A stretch of DNA of 53,887 nucleotides from NCBI GenBank assembly GCA_035290345.1, contig DATDUP010000006.1, positions 1-53,887 on the forward strand, written 5' to 3'. Source of the DNA: DATDUP01 sp035290345. GTDB taxonomy: Bacteria > Patescibacteriota > Patescibacteriia > Magasanikbacterales > UBA922. A program made the translations under genes and the position numbers. This document shows, in pieces, positions 30,925-38,727 of this stretch; within the stretch, counting starts at the first letter, position 1; each line of letters opens with the position of its first letter. Under the pieces are notes generated by a model that was not told the origin of the DNA, did no database searches, and saw only the letters and a list, made by a program, of their open reading frames with translations.

Positions 30925-31533
30925 TCAGGTTTGTTTAAGATTTCTAATCTGTACGAGAGTCTCCACTTGCAAAGGAACTGGTGTTTCGGTCGGATCTTTT
31001 TCTAGTTCTAGATGCAAACGCACTGACCGCACATTCGCCGCCTCAATCGGTTCAATCAGGGCGCCTTCACTACCAGTGTAATCTTCATCATAATATAGAA
31101 AAACTGGTTCATCTTTGGTTAAATTAACCACATCACTCGCTAAAATCTTCTCTGTTTCTTCTCCCTCATACGCCAGAGGGGTACCACTAGGTTTGATCAC
31201 TCCCATTTTAAAATCTGTACCAGCTAAATAAAAACGGACGCGTTCTCGATAAGCATCACCATCCACATTAGCATAAAGGACCAGGGTAGTTGAGGAGGCT
31301 GATTCCAAAGCAAAAGAACCAATATTAGAACTTTCCGCCCGACGAACGATGTCAACCACTTTTTGCAGAGCCTGCCGACCCTCGTTTTGGGTCTTTAGTT
31401 GCTCCCAGATAACGGCATTATAACGAAAAGAATAAATTACCAATGCAGTCAAACCGGAAACCAATAAAGAAACAATCGCAATAACAATAATTACCTCTAA
31501 AAGAGAGAACCCCAATTGTGATCTTTTCCTCAT
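30925..31533 (-). CDS. Type IV prepilin-like minor pilin (PilW/ComGF-like)
   Basis: A 202-aa prepilin. The cleavage and methylation site is textbook: QLGFSLLEVIIVIAIVSLLV, with G-F and Glu at +5. A helix (ALVIYSFRYNAVIWEQL) and a beta-rich C-terminal head (about 70-202) follow, which resembles PilW-type minor pilins. It would need prepilin peptidase PilD and a pilus assembly ATPase, not seen in this window. It lies 1 bp from both neighbours in a three-gene operon. Confidence 0.85.
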   Translation of the reverse strand: MRKRSQLGFSLLEVIIVIAIVSLLVSGLTALVIYSFRYNAVIWEQLKTQNEGRQALQKVVDIVRRAESSNIGSFALESASSTTLVLYANVDGDAYRERVRFYLAGTDFKMGVIKPSGTPLAYEGEETEKILASDVVNLTKDEPVFLYYDEDYTGSEGALIEPIEAANVRSVRLHLELEKDPTETPVPLQVETLVQIRNLKQT

Positions 31534-31534
31534 A

Positions 31535-33331
31535 TTAGGCTGGGGTAAGATTTACTGACAATAAAGTATTCCCTTCCACGGTGACGGTCGTAGCATATTC
31601 AGAATAGCCAACGCCAGTCACTATCAAAGAATACTCCTGGTTGCTCAAATTACCGAAATAGGCCTGGCCCGGGGGTGTGCAGGCATTAGTATAAGTTAGG
31701 GCCAGACTAGATATAGTGGGGGTGTAGGTCGTGGAAGCGGTGGATAAAAATAATTTATAACGAAAGTATTGATCACCGTCGTGAATTTCCGAAATAATAT
31801 TGTTAGTGGAATCGTAATAAGTAGATCCAGTGCCATCAGGACCCAGATAATTCCAAAACTCCGGGATCGTGGATGTGGCCGTAGCCACCTGCCAACGGAC
31901 CGCATCTGTTCCCACAGCTTCTGGCTGAGCCAAAGGTTCCCAAATTAAAGAACCATAGTTGGCTTCTGTACCTAAATCAAAAACCGAAGATTCAAGCTGA
32001 CCACCAGATACATAACCAGGCCACAATTCACTTAACTGAATATTCCCGGGATCAGCCATCACTTCGACTCGACCATCATCTGACCAGTACTTGGTTAAAT
32101 CCTCGGCCAATAGCTGTCCTGTCCCACCAGACCAATCGGTCTGGCTCTTGTGACCAACGCCAGTCAATTGACTAGAAGAATAGCCAATAGCTGACAAAAC
32201 AGCGGTGGCATTAGGTACGGCCTGACCAGTAATACTGTCCGTCACATGTACTAACAAAGAATGGCTGGTATTAGGTCCCAAAATTAGTTGCACCGGCTGA
32301 TCCACTCCTGGTAAAACCGCCACTGGTAATTGCGGAATGGTCCCCAACAAATCGTAATTATCACTGTCCAGACTATAAATGTCCCAAATCAAATTCAGCC
32401 GACTATACAGACCACCCCCGTCAGTATTCACAATTTCGTTAACTTTATAGATGTCCGGTTCTGTGCCAGACAATTTGGTTCCAATCAAACTGACCGGAAC
32501 ACTTGATTCAGATACACACAGGTTGTTAACGGTTGAGAGCAACAAAGAAGAAACTAAATCAATATTGAAACCAATTTCCGTCACCTCCTGGGCCACTACT
32601 GAGGCAGGTAATTTTGTGGGATGAGGATTTTCTTCCGAAGGAATAATCGTTTGGTCAGTGGTAAAATCATCTCCGTCTTTAGAAACACTGACTTGATAGG
32701 CTCCGATACCTTCGCCCAAATCTACCAGCCGCAACATTCCTTCGTTATCAGTCGTATCCCATAAATCAATCGCCGGATCAGTAGAGGTAGCCACCACATG
32801 CACATCCGCGCCCCCAACTGGTTGTCCCTGGGCATTCAGAACATTGATAAACAAGGCGCCATGATCCAGGCTCCCTTCCAAATTTTTCGGGGAAACAAAA
32901 GTGGTGGCAATCAAGGACTGCTTTTGACCACAAGTATCACAAATTACGGCTACCTCTACCAATTTATAATCAGCCGGAGCTATATCATTCGGAACCCCAC
33001 CGATTACACCGTCAAATTCATCGTCAATATTGCGGACAGTGCGAGTCAATGTAAAATCAATACCATTCCGAGTCGTGGTAGCGATGTGAGTCAAGACACC
33101 GCTTGGGCTACCATTAATAATTCCAACATCAACAAAACGTAAGTTACGAATTATTTCCAATTCTTCATTGAGAATCCCTGTTTCCACCACTCGCAACCGC
33201 GACTGATAAACTATTTTAAAAACAAACTGCAGGCCACCATAGATCCCGGCGGCAAAAATTACAAAAACCGCAATTGCTATCACTACTTCTAATAACGCAA
33301 AACCTCTGCTGTTTACAACTGCTTTTTTCAT
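31535..33331 (-). CDS. Large type IV prepilin with carboxypeptidase-regulatory-like/adhesin repeats
   Basis: A 598-aa protein with a PilV-type start (NSRGFALLEVVIAIAVFVIF, G-F cleavage and Glu at +5) and a pilin-like segment to about 150. Then come beta-sandwich repeats: GALFINVLNAQGQPVGGADV (about 180-250) and SHSLLVHVTDSITGQAVPNA (about 355-380) look like CarboxypepD_reg/CNA-B-type domains. A final one is NACTPPGQAYFGNLSNQEYS. Minor pilins are usually 150-250 aa, so this is a fusion of pilin anchor and adhesin-like stalk. The -10 box lies only 6 bp before the ATG, so its RNA may be leaderless. Confidence 0.85.
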   Translation of the reverse strand: MKKAVVNSRGFALLEVVIAIAVFVIFAAGIYGGLQFVFKIVYQSRLRVVETGILNEELEIIRNLRFVDVGIINGSPSGVLTHIATTTRNGIDFTLTRTVRNIDDEFDGVIGGVPNDIAPADYKLVEVAVICDTCGQKQSLIATTFVSPKNLEGSLDHGALFINVLNAQGQPVGGADVHVVATSTDPAIDLWDTTDNEGMLRLVDLGEGIGAYQVSVSKDGDDFTTDQTIIPSEENPHPTKLPASVVAQEVTEIGFNIDLVSSLLLSTVNNLCVSESSVPVSLIGTKLSGTEPDIYKVNEIVNTDGGGLYSRLNLIWDIYSLDSDNYDLLGTIPQLPVAVLPGVDQPVQLILGPNTSHSLLVHVTDSITGQAVPNATAVLSAIGYSSSQLTGVGHKSQTDWSGGTGQLLAEDLTKYWSDDGRVEVMADPGNIQLSELWPGYVSGGQLESSVFDLGTEANYGSLIWEPLAQPEAVGTDAVRWQVATATSTIPEFWNYLGPDGTGSTYYDSTNNIISEIHDGDQYFRYKLFLSTASTTYTPTISSLALTYTNACTPPGQAYFGNLSNQEYSLIVTGVGYSEYATTVTVEGNTLLSVNLTPA

Positions 33332-33337
33332 GTGGTT

Positions 33338-33346
33338 ATTATATCA
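33338..33346 (-). promoter_or_regulatory. Extended -10 promoter of the minor-pilin operon
   Basis: On the minus strand TGATATAAT ends 6 bp before the ATG at 33331, so transcription should begin at or next to the start codon. The sequence block ATTATATCAT..ACTTGAC also occurs before the PBP gene (45238). Confidence 0.6.
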
Positions 33347-33352
33347 TAATAC

Positions 33353-33381
33353 TTGACTTTTTTCTCTTAATAGGGCAATAT
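33353..33381 (+). promoter_or_regulatory. Possible tig promoter
   Basis: TTGACT (33353-33358), 17-bp spacer, CAATAT (33376-33381). The -35 is good and the -10 poor; TATAGC at 33379 is an alternative with a too-long spacer. Confidence 0.4.
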
Positions 33382-33407
33382 AGCAGCACTTTTAACATTT
33401 ATTTTCT

Positions 33408-34691
33408 ATGAAAACCGAGATTAAGACTCTTCCTAAATCCCAAATTCAACTCACTATTACTGTTTCTCCAGCTGATTACGAACCGTTTTTGGACAAAGCC
33501 GCTTCTCGTTTATCTCAAACCATGACCATTAAAGGATTCCGTCCTGGAAAGGCCCCTTTGGAAAAAATCAAACAGGCGGCCGGTGAAATGGCCATCCTTA
33601 ACGAAGCTTTAGAAGATATTGTGCAATCCTCTTTTTATGAATCTGTTCAAAAAGAAAAACTGGAAACCATTGGCATGCCTCAGATTAAGGTAGACAAGAT
33701 CGCTCCTGGCAATGATCTGGTTTACACGGCCACTGTCGCCACCCTCCCTCAAATAAAGCTCCCCGATCTAAAAAAGATTAAAGTGGAAAAAACAGTAAAA
33801 ACTATTGGGGAAAAAGATGTGGAGGAAACCATTAGTGCTCTACGCGGGATGCGGGCCCAAGAAATCTTGAAAGCTGGTCCGGCGGAATCAACCGACAAAC
33901 TGGTAATTGACATGGATATGTTTATCGACAAAGTCCCGGTGGATGGCGGACAAGCCAAGGACTACCAGGTCTATCTCAGCGAAAACCATTATATTCCTGG
34001 CTTCAATGACCAAGTCAAAGGCCTTTCTGCCAACGAAGAAAAGGAATTCAGCCTTGATTTTCCTCCTACCCACTATCAAAAAAACCTGGCTGGAAAAAAG
34101 GTGGACTTTAAAGTAAAAGTAAAAAGTGTTTTCGAACGCCAGCTCCCTGAACTAAACGAAGATCTGGCTAAAAAACTTGGGCAAGAGAGTGTGACCAAGC
34201 TTCAAGAGCTAGTACGTAATAATCTGCAAGAAGAAGCAAACCTGCGCAGTGAACAAAAATTGGAAGCGGAAATCCTGGACCAATTGATTGAAAAAACAGA
34301 GTTCAACGATCTACCAGATGTCTTGATCGATGCGGAAAGACAAAAAATGTATTACGAATTAAAAACCGACTTAGACAAACATGGCGTGGATATTACTGAC
34401 TATCTACGTGATTTGAAAAAAACCCCCGAACAAATGTATGAGGACTTCCGGACGCAAGCGGAAAAACGCGCTCGTGCCGCCCTGCTCTCCCGCCAAATAG
34501 CCGAAGAAAACAATCTGGATGTGCCCAAAGAGGAATTGGAAAAAGAAATAAAGGGCATGGAAGAAATCTATAAAGATAACCCCGAATATCTGGAACGACT
34601 GAAACGAACCGAAGTAAAAAGTGTAATCGCCTCCACCTTACAGAATCGTAAGGTAATGGACTGGCTGAAGAAACAACTCATCAGTCAATAA
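33408..34691 (+). CDS. tig: Trigger factor
   Basis: A 427-aa ribosome-bound chaperone and peptidyl-prolyl isomerase. The N-terminal ribosome-binding signature is TIKGFRPGKAPLEKI (residues about 40-54). The middle FKBP-like domain (about 150-245) has KDYQVYLSENHYIPGFNDQV, and the C-terminal helical arms (about 250-425) begin LPELNEDLAKKLGQE. Length is normal for the family. It is a single gene with its own terminator at 34710-34735, and is transcribed away from the pilin operons. Confidence 0.96.
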   Translation: MKTEIKTLPKSQIQLTITVSPADYEPFLDKAASRLSQTMTIKGFRPGKAPLEKIKQAAGEMAILNEALEDIVQSSFYESVQKEKLETIGMPQIKVDKIAPGNDLVYTATVATLPQIKLPDLKKIKVEKTVKTIGEKDVEETISALRGMRAQEILKAGPAESTDKLVIDMDMFIDKVPVDGGQAKDYQVYLSENHYIPGFNDQVKGLSANEEKEFSLDFPPTHYQKNLAGKKVDFKVKVKSVFERQLPELNEDLAKKLGQESVTKLQELVRNNLQEEANLRSEQKLEAEILDQLIEKTEFNDLPDVLIDAERQKMYYELKTDLDKHGVDITDYLRDLKKTPEQMYEDFRTQAEKRARAALLSRQIAEENNLDVPKEELEKEIKGMEEIYKDNPEYLERLKRTEVKSVIASTLQNRKVMDWLKKQLISQ

Positions 34692-34709
34692 GTACTCTCT
34701 GTACCACCC

Positions 34710-34735
34710 ACACCCTCATTTGAGGGTGTTTTATT
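34710..34735 (+). terminator. tig terminator
   Basis: ACACCCTCA and TGAGGGTGT form a 9-bp stem with a TT loop, followed by TTTATTT. Confidence 0.9.
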
Positions 34736-34777
34736 TAACCCAAAAATCAGTTATACTACGGCCACACTATTTTTTCT

Positions 34778-35560
34778 ATGATATCTCCAGAATTAAAAGC
34801 CTGTCTCAACCTGCTCCGTCAAACTAATAAGTTATTAAAAAAAAGATTTTCTGAAAATGCCGCCCGCAGCATTTCTTTTAAATCTCACAAGGAAATTGTC
34901 ACGCCCACGGACATCGAGGTCAACCAGTTCATTACCAAAAAACTTTTAGCCTCTTTCCCTGATGACGACATCGTCAGCGAAGAAGCGGAGTTTATTGATC
35001 GACCCGGATCCCGACGCTGGCACCTGGACCCTCTTGACGGCACCACCAATTTTGCCTACGGATTACCTTTGTTTGCCACCTGTCTGGGCTTGGAGAATAA
35101 ATCGGGAATATTCCTAGGGGCCATCGGCCTACCCTTAACCGACGAAATTTATTACGCTGAAAAAGGACGCGGAGGATTTTTAAATGGTAAAAGAATTTCT
35201 GTTTCCAAGACCAAAGAAATAAAGGCTGCCCTAATGCTGATCTGCCGCGGACATTCCCCAGCCGGAAAAAAACGATTTAAGTGTCTGTTAAAAAAATTTA
35301 ATCTGGGCGCTGGGCGCTGGCGCATCTTATCTTCTGCTGGTATTGAATTGGCGGCTGTGGCCAGCGGCAAAGCAGACGCCTGTCTATTATCCAATGTTAA
35401 TTCTTGGGATGTCGCTGCCGGTGTCATCCTTATCCGCGAAGCGGGTGGGCGAGTAACAAATTTTCAAGGAAAACACTGGCAAGTCGGAGACAACACTCTC
35501 CTGGCCTCCAACGGCCGTATCCACCACGCCATTATTACGAAAACAAAAAACATTTACTAA
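34778..35560 (+). CDS. Inositol monophosphatase-family phosphatase
   Basis: A 260-aa metal-dependent phosphatase of the IMPase/SuhB family. Metal and catalytic motifs are intact: DDDIVSEEAEF with Glu68/Glu69, WHLDPLDGTTNFAYG with Asp84 and Asp87 (about 81-94), and NSWDVAAGVILIREAGGRV near 208-226. The substrate may be inositol phosphate, a sugar phosphate or 3'-phosphoadenosine phosphate; sequence alone does not decide. It is followed after 4 bp by a DUF167 gene. Confidence 0.92.
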   Translation: MISPELKACLNLLRQTNKLLKKRFSENAARSISFKSHKEIVTPTDIEVNQFITKKLLASFPDDDIVSEEAEFIDRPGSRRWHLDPLDGTTNFAYGLPLFATCLGLENKSGIFLGAIGLPLTDEIYYAEKGRGGFLNGKRISVSKTKEIKAALMLICRGHSPAGKKRFKCLLKKFNLGAGRWRILSSAGIELAAVASGKADACLLSNVNSWDVAAGVILIREAGGRVTNFQGKHWQVGDNTLLASNGRIHHAIITKTKNIY

Positions 35561-35564
35561 GCAT

Positions 35565-35789
35565 ATGCATCGAATCAAGGTCTGGGTCACACCTCGGGCC
35601 AAAGAATCGTCTTTGCTAGAAATAAACGACGGTGGTGTCTGGCGGATAAAAATAAAAGCCCCTCCGGCCGAAGGAGAAGCTAACAAAGAATTGCTCCAAT
35701 TTTTAAGTCGCCACCTCCAAATTCCAATTTCACGAATCAGAATCGTTCATGGTTTTAAAAGTCGCCACAAAACCGTTGAGGTTGATTAA
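35565..35789 (+). CDS. DUF167 (YggU-family) protein
   Basis: A 74-aa protein with the family pattern: RIKVWVTPRAKESS, then KIKAPPAEGEANKELLQFLS and RIRIVHGFKSRHKTVEV. It is the usual small alpha/beta fold of unknown function. It converges with yidD, overlapping by 4 bp at the 3' ends. Confidence 0.92.
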   Translation: MHRIKVWVTPRAKESSLLEINDGGVWRIKIKAPPAEGEANKELLQFLSRHLQIPISRIRIVHGFKSRHKTVEVD

Positions 35790-36043
35790 TGCGGCAGGTC
35801 CACCCCCCCCTTACTCCAGGGATTGCAGCGTAAAATTCTATACCCTGCCTTGAGGCTTCCAACTAACAAGCCTCTTTTGACAATCACTTCCTTGGCATAT
35901 TGGCTACAAGAAGGATAAAAGCGGCAATAACCATGGGGGAACCTACTCCGAAACCAACCATGATCTGGAGAAATTGTTTTTTGATATAACCAAATCAAAC
36001 ATAGAATAAAAAACTGAAGAATCTTGATCGGGTTGAACCTCAT
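35786..36043 (-). CDS. yidD: Membrane protein insertion efficiency factor YidD
   Basis: An 85-aa YidD protein that helps the YidC insertase. The N-terminal amphipathic/hydrophobic segment (ILQFFILCLIWLYQKTISPD) and the conserved HGYCRFYPSCSQYAKE (three-residue Cys pattern) and RCNPWSKGGVDLP are unmistakable. It overlaps rnpA by 4 bp, as in the common rpmH-rnpA-yidD order. yidC, usually next, is not here; instead the strand ends in a convergent gene. Confidence 0.97.
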   Translation of the reverse strand: MRFNPIKILQFFILCLIWLYQKTISPDHGWFRSRFPHGYCRFYPSCSQYAKEVIVKRGLLVGSLKAGYRILRCNPWSKGGVDLPH

Positions 36044-36414
36044 ATGATCTTGGCCCGTTGTAAAAGGGCCACCATTTGTTTTTCTATATCTGTATACTCC
36101 AATTTCGCTGATCCGGCTTGGGCGATAAAAGCGAGATGATAACCCCCAACCACCTTTTTTTCTTGTAACAATAGACGAACCACTTCCCGCATTTGCCTTT
36201 TTAAACGGTTTCTTACCACCGCTCGTTTATCTATTTTTTTGCTAACCAAAAAACCAATCCTTAAATCTTTGATTGAATACTTGCGCCGCGGATACTTGTC
36301 TGGTTCTAGACGCCAATATTTTAAACTAAAATTTTTCTGCGGCAAATACTGCCCAGCTTCAAATAAAATAGCATAGTCTTTCATGCGCGTCAGACGGTTT
36401 TCTTTGGGTAGCAT
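36040..36414 (-). CDS. rnpA: Ribonuclease P protein component
   Basis: A 124-aa basic protein that assists the RNase P RNA in trimming tRNA 5' ends. It begins MLPKENRLTRMKDYAILFEAG, has RIGFLVSKKIDKRAVVRNRL and KRQMREVVRLLL, the RNR-type RNA-binding motif of the family. I start at 36414; an upstream in-frame Met at 36516 would run back over the rpmH terminator and does not fit the family. A terminator and a fresh extended -10 promoter separate it from rpmH. Confidence 0.95.
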   Translation of the reverse strand: MLPKENRLTRMKDYAILFEAGQYLPQKNFSLKYWRLEPDKYPRRKYSIKDLRIGFLVSKKIDKRAVVRNRLKRQMREVVRLLLQEKKVVGGYHLAFIAQAGSAKLEYTDIEKQMVALLQRAKII

Positions 36415-36434
36415 AATGTTTATTAATCTCCCTA

Positions 36435-36443
36435 AGTATAACA
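36435..36443 (-). promoter_or_regulatory. Extended -10 promoter for rnpA-yidD
   Basis: On the minus strand TGTTATACT directly follows the U-tract of the rpmH terminator, 20 bp before the rnpA ATG. Confidence 0.6.
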
Positions 36444-36446
36444 AAA

Positions 36447-36470
36447 AGAGCCTCGCTTTGGCGAGACTCT
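36447..36470 (-). terminator. Terminator between rpmH and rnpA
   Basis: AGAGCCTCGC and GCGAGACTCT pair over 10 positions (one A-C mismatch) around a 4-nt loop; on the minus strand TTTTTG follows. Position and strength suggest that rpmH is made in excess of rnpA. Confidence 0.85.
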
Positions 36471-36475
36471 TTGAT

Positions 36476-36652
36476 TTATCTTGTTTTTCTGGTTCGCTTG
36501 CCTTTGCGTTCATCACTGACCGTCAATTTCTTTCGGCCTTTGGCCCGGCGGGTCTTTAAGACTCGACGACCGGTTTTACTTTTCATTCGTTTACGAAAAC
36601 CATGGGCCTTGGCTCTTTTTCTCTTTTTTGGCTGATATGTTCTTTTGGGCAT
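36476..36652 (-). CDS. rpmH: 50S ribosomal protein L34
   Basis: A 58-aa very basic protein: MPKRTYQPKKRKRAKAHGFR, then KRMKSKTGRRVLKTRRAKGR, the L34 signature, followed by KKLTVSDERKGKRTRKTR. Typical L34 is 44-47 aa, so about 12 residues extend the C-terminus. It is too short to be caught by a 60-codon cutoff but its identity is certain. A consensus promoter precedes it (36676-36704), the terminator follows 5 bp after the stop. Confidence 0.97.
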   Translation of the reverse strand: MPKRTYQPKKRKRAKAHGFRKRMKSKTGRRVLKTRRAKGRKKLTVSDERKGKRTRKTR

Positions 36653-36675
36653 ACAAATAATTATTGATGTCCCTC

Positions 36676-36704
36676 AGTTTATTATTTCCCGCAACTTTTG
36701 TCAA
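36676..36704 (-). promoter_or_regulatory. rpmH promoter
   Basis: On the minus strand TTGACA (36699-36704), 17-bp spacer, TAAACT (36676-36681), 23 bp before the ATG. Confidence 0.8.
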
Positions 36705-36706
36705 GT

Positions 36707-38509
36707 TTACACCGGCAACATGATTGTCACTGACTGATTTCCAGACTGGATGAAACTTCCATCTGAAAAATAAGCCTTGCCATAATAAGTATAGGATTCA
36801 TCACCCTTAAATGTGCCAGGGAAATTCGTCCTAAGCATGTTCGCTACGCTGGAATAAGCACAAACTTCCTGCTGATGACAGACACTAGCTACCAGACCAT
36901 TAATATACACATAAGTCCGCATCAGTTGTTTGTCTTCCGGATTAACCGTTGTCGTAAAAGTCACCACTTCATTCCCCATGTATAGATTACTTTTTTGCAC
37001 GGGATCAAAGTGTACACTAATGGTTGGATCCTTAGGAACCGCTTTAATCGACAGCATAACCGGAGTCGTCACCTTATAACTACCATCAGTAAAGAAAATG
37101 GCTGCTTTATATTCTATCTCTGAACCAGCAAAAGCCGGATAGGGACCACCAATATAATAACAACTTAGGGTGTCACAAGTTTTGACCACTGGTCCGTTAA
37201 TATAGATGTTGATGTGATGAAACTCTTTGCTCCCGGCAGTTCCGGTGGCCAAGAAAGTAACTGTATCTGATTCTTGGACATAGACCTTGTCAGGGACAAC
37301 AGAAATAGTTGGCTCTACATATTCTGGCTGGGCTGGAGTCGGTGGTGGATTGTTGTCACCGCTTGGAAGGGGGTTGACTGCTACTGTTGAATAACCCGTG
37401 GTCAACCAAGTGCCACTTTTGAAGTAGGCAGTGGCTGCATAATTTATCTGACTACCAGCGTATTCAGTATAAGGGCCACCAAGATAAACACATTCTAATG
37501 AAGAACAGCTCTTCACTAATTTTTTGTTGACAATAATCTCCACATAGCTAAATTCCTCGCTCCCACTGTTTACTTTGGCGGTCAATAGCACCTGCTCTGT
37601 CGCACCAATCACTTGTTTATTCGGACTAACAGAGACTTTTGGAGCGTTATAGGTTTGGGTCTGTTCAGGGACAACTTGGAAACTGCTATTCACTGTCAGC
37701 TTTTCGCCATTCTCCGCGGTTAAAATATATTTATAACTTACCGTACCAATTTGACCCACTGTCATTGGCCCGAAAACCGCGCCACAAACCAAGGACTTCA
37801 CACAAGTATGAAACACCTTGCCTCCATAAATCACCTGAATCTTACTCAAAGCCACTTTGTCTTTTGCGTAGATGGTAGTAGTAAACAACTCTCCCACTTC
37901 CACTTCTGAACCAGAAGTAATTATCTTTTCATATTCAGGCAAAGGTTGAGTTTTAGTGGTAGTGTCTGTTGCTTTAGGAACAGTCGGACTTGTTTTTTGA
38001 GTAGTCGTACCGGAGGTGGTCGTGGTCTTAGAAGTTTCCTGGGTACCAGACTCTTCTGTCTCTACTGCGCTCTCCTCATCCAAAACCTCAAATTCACCTC
38101 GTTCACCAGAGATAACACCCTTGTCATCAAATACTGAAACAGAAAAATTGTGGTCACCAACATCCTCTTTTTCATATGGACCGGACTTGGCCTGACAAAT
38201 CTCATCTTTTTCTGTACAAGTGGTAATTAGTTCACCATCAATATAAATTTTTACCTCTTTGGCGTCTTCTATAGCCGCAGGATTAATGATGATGGTAAAA
38301 ATTTCTCCAATCTTTATGGCCTTATTACTAGTAAACACTAACTTTGCTTTCTCCTCTGCCTCTTCCTCTGTCGTATCCTGATGCCAAATACCTTGGGAGA
38401 TTTTTTCCCAATTTTGGCTAAGTAGAGCCCAAAATATAGATGTCAGAATTATCACTGACAAGGCCCCGATACTTATCAACAGGGCTAATGGTTTGTTTTT
38501 GAAAAACAT
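36707..38509 (-). CDS. Membrane-anchored surface protein with five Ig-like, Cys-paired repeats
   Basis: A 600-aa protein with an N-terminal signal anchor (about 8-30, LALLISIGALSVIILTSIFW) and five beta-sandwich repeats of about 90-100 residues. Each repeat has one Cys pair at the same place: C98/C105, C236/C242, C335/C340, C445/C450 and C544/C550, inside the pattern I-Y-I-(N/D)-G ... T-C-x(3-6)-C ... G-P-Y. A Thr/Ser/Pro-rich linker (about 145-190) separates repeats 1 and 2, a Pro-rich one (about 380-400) repeats 3 and 4. The pairs should form short disulfide loops outside the cell. No family is named with certainty; adhesin or S-layer-associated function is inferred. Confidence 0.8.
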   Translation of the reverse strand: MFFKNKPLALLISIGALSVIILTSIFWALLSQNWEKISQGIWHQDTTEEEAEEKAKLVFTSNKAIKIGEIFTIIINPAAIEDAKEVKIYIDGELITTCTEKDEICQAKSGPYEKEDVGDHNFSVSVFDDKGVISGERGEFEVLDEESAVETEESGTQETSKTTTTSGTTTQKTSPTVPKATDTTTKTQPLPEYEKIITSGSEVEVGELFTTTIYAKDKVALSKIQVIYGGKVFHTCVKSLVCGAVFGPMTVGQIGTVSYKYILTAENGEKLTVNSSFQVVPEQTQTYNAPKVSVSPNKQVIGATEQVLLTAKVNSGSEEFSYVEIIVNKKLVKSCSSLECVYLGGPYTEYAGSQINYAATAYFKSGTWLTTGYSTVAVNPLPSGDNNPPPTPAQPEYVEPTISVVPDKVYVQESDTVTFLATGTAGSKEFHHINIYINGPVVKTCDTLSCYYIGGPYPAFAGSEIEYKAAIFFTDGSYKVTTPVMLSIKAVPKDPTISVHFDPVQKSNLYMGNEVVTFTTTVNPEDKQLMRTYVYINGLVASVCHQQEVCAYSSVANMLRTNFPGTFKGDESYTYYGKAYFSDGSFIQSGNQSVTIMLPV

Positions 38510-38549
38510 ACCTGTCTTTTTTAAAAAAATGGCTTATTTTACACAAAAA

Positions 38550-38578
38550 ATTATACCAAAAAAACAAACTTTTGTCAA
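38550..38578 (-). promoter_or_regulatory. Promoter of the Ig-repeat surface protein
   Basis: On the minus strand TTGACA (38573-38578), 17-bp spacer, TATAAT (38550-38555). A second TATAAT (38581-38586) sits upstream in a direct repeat of TTTTGGTATAATTTTTG. Confidence 0.8.
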
Positions 38579-38611
38579 AAATTATACCAAAACCCGAAAG
38601 AATGGCTAACC

Positions 38612-38640
38612 TTATCCCCACCATCCACAGTTTGTCCCCA
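38612..38640 (+). promoter_or_regulatory. Candidate DnaA-box cluster upstream of dnaA
   Basis: TTATCCCCA (38612-38620), CCATCCACA (38621-38629) and TTGTCCCCA (38632-38640) lie in tandem on the plus strand; they differ by 1, 2 and 2 bases from TTATCCACA. They could mediate dnaA autoregulation or belong to the origin. Confidence 0.5.
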
Positions 38641-38727
38641 AATTATTCAGTTCTTAGCTAAAATATGCGTTTTTTCTTTCTGATAATTATGATAGAATAG
38701 GCCTGAACTTAATTTTTCCCTTTTATT

